This document shows, one piece after another, positions 58,511 to 64,000 of a stretch of 64,000 nucleotides of DNA. Origin of the DNA: Epiperipatus broadwayi (taxonomy: Eukaryota; Onychophora; Udeonychophora; Euonychophora; Peripatidae); the NCBI GenBank assembly GCA_028023455.1, contig JAQFVV010000022.1, positions 9,879,100 to 9,943,099 on the forward strand, read 5' to 3'. The notes beneath the pieces are model-generated. The model was not told the origin of the DNA. It saw only the letters and a list, made by a program, of their open reading frames with translations, and did no database searches. Position 1 is the first letter of the stretch; the number at the start of each line of letters is the position of its first letter. The position numbers and the translations under genes were made by a program.

Positions 58511-58530
58511 AATAATGGTTTATACAAAGG

Positions 58531-58703
58531 CAATACTCTTCTTACAGTAGTATCACGCAGTGCAAGCCAGAGTAATCAATGGATGCAGGAAAGTTTGTAC
58601 ATAAAATCCCTATCTAGTGTATAACTCATCCATTATCCCCAGACTAGTTTTTAGCTTGTGGCTTTCATTGAGGAGCTTTGGAATGGCGATCATGTGATGT
58701 TTG
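58531..58703. mobile_element. Family B short inverted copy, B7
   Basis: A minus-oriented partial unit, including a dead ribozyme at about 58,636-58,680 (stem I TCCTCA/TGGGGA kept, CTG of the core lost, AAAA for GAAA), joins directly to a plus-oriented tail 'ggcgatcatgtgatgtttg'. Flanks ATGGTTTATACAAAGG (58,515-58,530) and ATGGTTTAATAAAGG (58,704-58,718) look like a diverged TSD. Confidence 0.65.
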
Positions 58704-58719
58704 ATGGTTTAATAAAGGT

Positions 58720-59285
58720 TCTGGGAGTCTTTACTGAATCTGCTTAGAGTTGATTCGTCTCATTGAAAGGTATAACATTTTCAAAGATTACAGTGAAATC
58801 TGGTACAATTAAGCTTTATAACACACACAAAAAAATATACAATGAATACTTTTTCTCACTAAATTAAAAATAATGTAAGAAATACATATAATGAATATTA
58901 GAATGGCAATACATTTGTCATATATGCCTTAAGTTATTTGTAACTTTATTGTACTTATTACTTTTTACATATTCTGTTGCAAATATGCAAAAATTTTATC
59001 TATAAATCTACTGGGTTAGAAAAAGTTCTAAGTAAAAAAGCTGTAATATTATTGATAAACAAAAATGCTATGATGAAAATCATTAGTAGATAGATATTGG
59101 ATGCATATGAAGAAGATACTTCAGAGCTTTTCTGAAAAACTGAATTAGAAAGCTAATTGCAGATGTGGGAGAAAAAATTCAAAGCAAAAGTAAAATAATT
59201 TGCTATGAGCATAAGTTTGTTTTTATTTTTGGAAGATCATTTTCATTCTGAAGGAATGTCAAAAAAAAATTCAAATAAAAAAAAT
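58720..59285. other. AT-rich stretch, nothing recognised
   Basis: No coding signal or repeat match. Confidence 0.4.
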
Positions 59286-59288
59286 TAT

Positions 59289-59302
59289 AAAACTGCTTTT
59301 AA
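59289..59302. repeat. target-site duplication, left (D5)
   Basis: AAAACTGCTTTTAA, 14 bp, repeated exactly at 59,809-59,822. Confidence 0.88.
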
Positions 59303-59808
59303 CTCAGACTTTCACACAACCATCCATGTTATCTCATACTGCTGATACACTTGATCACACACACGTTTAAAAGATAAATAATCAGTACATGAGGGGTCAG
59401 AGTGACGTGTGGTCAACATGGGTAGGATGAGAAGCTTGGCACTAAGGTGGGCTTTGAGCATTCCATCATCAGATTTTCAATGAAATGGACATCTGAAGAG
59501 TTGTGGGGTGGAGTGTTTTGAAGCCTGTCCATTAAAGTATGAAGATTGGCTATCTTAATATAAGCTGAGCTTTGATTGTATACATATGTGGAGATGATAA
59601 TCTGGACCAACTGACGAGAGCTGGTTTAGCACGAAATATGTTTATTGGTGATTATCTTTTCGACTTGTGTGTGATCAAGTGTATCAGTGGTATGAGATAG
59701 CATGGATGGTTGAGGGTTGTGTGAAAGACTGATTTCAAACCCCCTATATATTACATATATAAATGCAGGTATGAAAAAGCCTATACTATAGAAAAAAATT
59801 CATATTTC
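59303..59808. mobile_element. Family D inverted copy, D5
   Basis: A 506-bp element. A minus-oriented piece (59,303-59,383) is the reverse complement of the region just downstream of the ribozyme up to the B box. It then abuts a full plus unit (59,384-59,808). The junction base 59,383 corresponds to a position 5 nt past the predicted hammerhead cleavage site. The plus unit contains a ribozyme at 59,606-59,649 and a decayed B box near 59,730. A perfect 14-bp TSD flanks it. The plus unit closely matches D1 at 2.5 kb. Confidence 0.87.
59606..59649 (+). ncRNA. Hammerhead ribozyme motif, family D (D5)
   Basis: Stem I ACCAA (59,606-59,610) pairs with TTGGT (59,645-59,649). Core CTGACGA is at 59,611-59,617, stem II GAGCT/AGCAC has one A-A mismatch around GGTTT, and GAAA is at 59,633-59,636. 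H17 is A at 59,644. Stem III (ATATGTTT) has lost its palindrome, so activity is doubtful even though the core is complete. Confidence 0.6.
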
Positions 59809-59822
59809 AAAACTGCTTTTAA
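59809..59822. repeat. target-site duplication, right (D5)
   Basis: Exact repeat of 59,289-59,302. Confidence 0.88.
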
Positions 59823-59824
59823 TA

Positions 59825-62630
59825 AAGATTTTATGACAAATGTCAAAAGGAAAACCACTTCAACTGAAATGACTAAATCAATGTGAAAACCTTTTTATTG
59901 ATATTTTTATTTTATACTTTTAAAAGTTTTATTTTAAATTTCACACAAGAATTAATTTTTGTATGTATTTTTACATTTATACTTTAGATTTTTTATTATT
60001 ATTATTATTATTATTAAGGAAAATACACGTACAATTACAATATAAATCTTGTTGGTATACATTTGCTTAAATTTGTTACACTTATTATAACAATCATTAG
60101 TAAATAATTTTCCAAATTAGAAAATATACCCATTTGATACATTAGTTATTATTATGACAAATTAATTTCATGATCAGAGCAAGAAGCTCATCGTTCAAAC
60201 TTAGTCTATAATTATTATGTAACTAGTTTTATATCAGAACAACTGGCTCTTCATTTAGTGACTTAGCCAGTGATCATTAAGCAATCCATATTTTGATTGG
60301 CAGTGATCCTTTGTCATTTTCCATCTAACTGGACCATTTATTTTTTAGCCTTGAATTAATATTTAATTAGCATGCCTGAGGATAGGCTCTTCATCCAGTG
60401 GCCTAAGTTGCCCCCAAGTGTCCCCAAAAAGTTTTTCTGGCATTAACAAGTGATCCCTAAATATAGTCCTTCAAATAAATTTTTTACCTATACCCATGGT
60501 TCCTTACTTCCTTGCTTAAAAACAAAATATTTTCTAGTTAACCACATGGCATAAAACAGGAATATTCCCATTCTGGTTAAATGGTTGTTTTGGATGATAA
60601 CTTTGAGTCTGGAATAGATTATCCCTAAATATATATATTTCAAAATAAACTATAATAAACAAATGATGTAATAAATAATTTTCTGTAACCAATTAATTTG
60701 TTACACTATATTTTTGAATTTTAATAAAGACTTTGAAACTTATATTGAGTAGTTTTCTATCATCAAGAATGCAAAATAAAATTAAGACTGAAAATACCTA
60801 ATGTAGTAGTAGTTTTTATTACGTTTGCTGAATTCCTTTTATACTGAGTTTATATTTTTGTTTATATATATGTGAGGGGAAAAAAATGGTATATAACAAA
60901 ATGCTTTAAAAACAATTAGATATCATAATTAATTCTGCAGCTGTTTTTTCCAAAGTCCTAATGATCGGATTAAATTTCCAACTTTTTATTTTATCAAATT
61001 TTTTTTTATTATTTAATTATATTTTCAGAAATTTTAAGTTAGGAATATTATTCTTTAAAGTATTATTTTAAGCTTAACAAATATGTAAAAAAAAATTATC
61101 GGAAATACGTATTAAGATTTATAAAGACCAATATTTTTTTCTTATTGAACAGTTATCAAATTACTGGTAAAAATATTAAATAAAAAAAAAAAATTCTTTT
61201 GGTCAGATTACTTAAAACCAACAAAATTTTATATATAATTTTAAAGAAGTGGCAAAAGAAAATTTGTGGCGATTAATACAAAAGCATTATTTTTCAGCCA
61301 ATTACAAGTTTCTGGCTATATGTTTCTGATTTCTCTTGTCTTTATTAAAAATAAATATTTTCTAATAAATCCCTTTAAAAAAAAATATGTTTCCTTTTTA
61401 AATTCTAACAAGGCTTTTGCAAACACTATCGCTTGTAAAGAACTAGAAATTAATAATCAATAACATATTCCTATCTGCTGGCGCCTTTGAAAAAATATAT
61501 ATATCTGTATAATATTATCAACTGGTGAATGTTTTTAAATTAATAATTCAATATTTTAAATTCACTTTTACTGTCAAATGAATGCAAAACCATAAAAATA
61601 GTGTTAAGTGATTTAAAGTTGAAGAACAATGGTGGTCTCTTATACTTCAGAGAGAAACCATGGAGGTCAATTGATAAGTTAAAAGTATTTCTGAAAAAAT
61701 ATAGGAAAATAGTAAATTTGAAGAACAATAATACTTACATAATTGTAAGGCTAAAATGTTTAACTGCAAAATGAAAGCTGTTTATTCCTTTCCAGTCAGA
61801 AAATATATTCTTAAAATGATTTATTGTTGCAATTTGTTGTATATAAACATAATACAGGTTAAAATATTCAATATAATTCAAATCTTATATATATATATAT
61901 ATTGATATTCTGCTATGATTATTATGCTAATATAAAAAAGAAATACTAAATCAGAGTATAAATATGTTTATTGAATTATTATCACCAATTATATTTTCCA
62001 TGCTTTCATATCATATTCATGGTCGTTCTGCTGAAAACTTCATTTTTTGCTAATTTGAGTATTATTTGTTCTCTGCTTCATTACATATTCATTTTTTACA
62101 ATGAACCACATCTCTTTGATTTTGAGTTTGCAATCATTCCCTCTCTTTGCACATTATTTTTGAAGGATAAAATACAAACAATGAACTGATCCAACATGGT
62201 TTATACTGCGGAGCGCAACCAAAAGAGTTATTCATACATTATGGTCAGACAAAAACAAAAATGACACAGCATTTTCTAAGGTAAAAAAAAAACATAGATA
62301 AAATCTGATGCCACAAATACATTGGTCTTTTACCATCACAAAAATAAACACAGCCATAACTTTGATACAAATTGTGTTAAAATAATGTGCAAAGAGAGAA
62401 ATGATCACAAAAACAGAATCAAAAAAGCATGATTCATTGCAAAAAATAAATATGTAATCAACCACAGAACAAATAGCATTCAAATCATAAAAAAATGGGT
62501 TTTTCATGAGAATAACCATAAATATAATGTGAAAGCATCAAAAGTATGCTTGATGCTAATAATTTAATAAATATATTTAAACTCTGACTTAGTTTTTTCT
62601 TTTTATATTAGTATTAATGTTGCATAGCAC
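59825..62630. other. long AT-rich stretch, nothing recognised
   Basis: (ATT)n near 59,990-60,015, (AT)n near 61,890. 61,970-62,180 and 62,235-62,520 are partly complementary: 'tcattttttgctaatttgag', 'tgaaccacatctctttgattttgagt' and 'ctctctttgcacattatttt' recur inverted in diverged form. They are therefore a diverged inverted repeat, not genes, although both show long open frames. Confidence 0.45.
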
Positions 62631-62639
62631 TCTAATATA

Positions 62640-63665
62640 TATATAATCGAAATTATCCCAAATTCACAACTCAACCAGACTAGCCAACTATAAAACACTA
62701 CCAATGGTTTTACTGCTACAAGCAGACTTCTCAAGTGTAAAGAACTACAAAATAACAAATTTAAACTGAACATTACCCACAATTCCACTTCCCATACACC
62801 CTTAATATTAAAAGAACTTTTAAATAAGTTAATTGCTTCAGAATCATAAATTTTTAATAATAAAGATTCTTTACTTCTTTTTATTTCATTTCTCTCAAAG
62901 AAGACAAACTTAGCTTCATCAAAATTAATAGTGTGGCCTGTATTTTTTTTATGGATATATAAAGCAGAATTAAGATATTTATTTATAACCCTGACCTATA
63001 TATACCTTCTTACAAAAACAAAAGATAATATACACTACTCCAGGAATAGTCTTTCTATCAAAAATTTCATTATTCAAAGTAATACCCTTTTTCCAAGCAA
63101 TTTTTTATTTCTAAACAAATTACCATTTTTACATACAATTTTATAAGAAGACAATTTAAATGGCAAAGAAATAAAATATTTTTTATCCTTTACATTATCA
63201 AATATTACTATTAAATAAAATACATTTAACAAATTTATCAGTGTAGCCAACACTCTAATAATCTCTATAAAATTGACCTTTTTGAAACAAGCTACCCCAC
63301 TAGAATTATTTAATCTCTTATTTCTATAACAATAATTTCTCAAAGCAGCTACTTTATGAGATACAGATTGATAGCTATCAGGTTTGATTCTAAACCTTAA
63401 CACTTTACTCTTAAGATAATGACTACATACCAAATAATTAGTCTTTAGATATCTAATCACCAGTAGATCGAAAAATTTTAATTTAACAAAATATACCCCC
63501 CCCTCCTTCTACCATATATTTTATAGAAAGATCAAAATAATTAAATTCATTTATCAACTCTTTTAATTTATCATTCTCAACTACAAACAATCATCCATAT
63601 ATCTAACAAATAACTTTAAATATGAACAATTCTTTTTAATAATAATTTCCTTTTCCAAATAATTA
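62640..63665 (-). pseudogene. Penelope-like element, C-terminal half with GIY-YIG domain
   Basis: Minus-strand order: LKLFVRYMDDCL near 63,610 (the reverse-transcriptase catalytic RYxDD), FVVENDKLKELINEFNYF and KFFDLLVIRY (the 'FLD' block). Then comes a 128-codon open frame (63,460-63,074) with PDSYQSVSHKVAALRNYCYR (the thumb block 'SxxHKxxxxxxLxxRA') and KYFISLPFKLSSYKIV. After a frameshift, IPGVVYIIFCFCKKVYIGQG gives the GIY-YIG core, and HKKNTGHTINFDEAKF follows, where 'H..TGH' is usual. It ends in the shared tail (62,640-62,830). It is 5'-truncated with a few frameshifts, and is better preserved than the other PLE copies here. Confidence 0.82.
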
Positions 63666-63671
63666 ATATAA

Positions 63672-63895
63672 ACTGAACTTATTTAAATGTTCTTTTAATA
63701 TTAAGGGTGCATGGGAAGTGGAATTGTGGGTAGTGTTAGTTTAAATATGTTGTTATTTTGTAGTTCCTTAAACGTGAGAACTCTGCTTGTAGCAGTGAAA
63801 CCATTGGTAGTGTTTTAGAGTTCATTTTCTTGGCTAGTCTGGTTGAATGGTAAATTTGTGGTAATTTTGATTATTTATTGACTAGTTTAGCTTTA
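63672..63895 (+). mobile_element. Inverted Penelope-like element tail
   Basis: A plus-oriented copy of the tail (from 'gaacttatttaaatgttc' to 'ttgactagtttagcttt'), inverted with respect to the tail at 62,640-62,830. The truncated PLE is therefore enclosed by head-to-head tails, as in the tail-only palindrome at 5.5 kb. Confidence 0.75.
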
Positions 63896-64000
63896 GGCTT
63901 TTAATGTTTATATATATAAGATTTAATTATTCCATTCAATGTGTATAGTATAGACAATATCTATATAATTTACGTAATTCAAAATCACTATATATCAAAA

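Noticed and set aside
1-64000. CRISPR array, bacterial operon, tRNA or rRNA gene, telomeric repeat
   Set aside because: None seen: no regularly spaced short repeats, ribosome-binding-site-led gene clusters, full cloverleafs, rRNA signatures or TTAGGG runs.

Overview
This is a very AT-rich window from an animal genome, almost certainly an invertebrate, with no gene I can name. It has eukaryotic traits: Penelope-like elements (PLEs) with GIY-YIG endonuclease remnants, several non-LTR retrotransposon (LINE) remnants, tRNA-like SINE fragments, and many (AT)n and homopolymer tracts. There is no operon structure, tRNA gene, rRNA gene or CRISPR array. The species cannot be fixed from sequence alone; an AT-rich lophotrochozoan (flatworm or mollusc) or cnidarian would fit. 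The only host-gene candidate is a possible terminal exon at 29,105-29,379.

The most striking content is a set of short non-coding repeats of about 400 bp that carry type I hammerhead ribozyme (HHR) motifs. I distinguish four families by their catalytic cores. A is at 15.7-16.9 kb with a 417-bp period. B is at 22.2, 27.4, 43.3, 46.7-47.6, 51.6 and 58.5 kb. C is at 19.0, 45.0 and 52.3 kb. D is at 2.5, 19.6, 24.8-26.1, 26.3, 41.5 and 59.3 kb and also carries a tRNA-like B box. In the better copies the CUGANGA and GAAA core strands, stem II, stem I and the U-H cleavage position can all be placed. Stem III is a very short self-complementary palindrome (ACCATGGT, ACTAGT or ATACGTAT), which suggests catalysis as a dimer. 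This is the design known for metazoan retrozymes, PLE ribozymes and the schistosome Sm-alpha repeats.

Many copies are not single units. They are head-to-head inverted arrays: minus-strand unit(s), then plus-strand unit(s), with tails pointing outward. At least six such arrays are each bounded by one 10-17 bp target-site duplication (TSD): 15.7, 24.8, 27.4, 43.3, 52.3 and 59.3 kb. A seventh HHR-like array at 10.6 kb has a 16-bp TSD and lies inside a PLE reading frame. Weaker TSDs bound the copies at 51.6 and 58.5 kb. The inverted structure therefore seems to arise before or during a single integration. PLE tails at 5.5, 22.1 and 62.6-63.9 kb show the same head-to-head geometry, which suggests that PLE reverse transcriptase mobilises the ribozyme repeats.

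Layout: 0-5 kb LINE tails, one D copy and a hairpin repeat; 5.4-5.9 kb a PLE-tail palindrome; 9.5-11.4 kb a minus-strand PLE with a nested HHR-like array; 13.7-15.2 kb a plus-strand LINE; 15.7-16.9 kb the A array; 19-19.8 kb C, SINE and D copies; 20.7-21.5 kb a LINE fragment and a local duplication; 22-22.7 kb a B copy between PLE tails; 24.8-26.4 kb the D array; 27.4 kb B; 29.1 kb the candidate exon; 34.2-35.7 kb SINEs and a PLE; 38.2 kb a LINE endonuclease fragment; 41.5 kb D; 43.3 kb B; 46.7-47.6 kb old B copies; 48.3-48.7 kb a PLE; 49.8-50.5 kb a less AT-rich island with hairpins; 51.3-52.7 kb SINE-like, B and C; 52.9 and 54.8-55.7 kb LINE ends; 58.5-59.8 kb B and D; 62.6-63.9 kb a PLE with an inverted tail. 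The remaining sequence is AT-rich with no recognisable feature.
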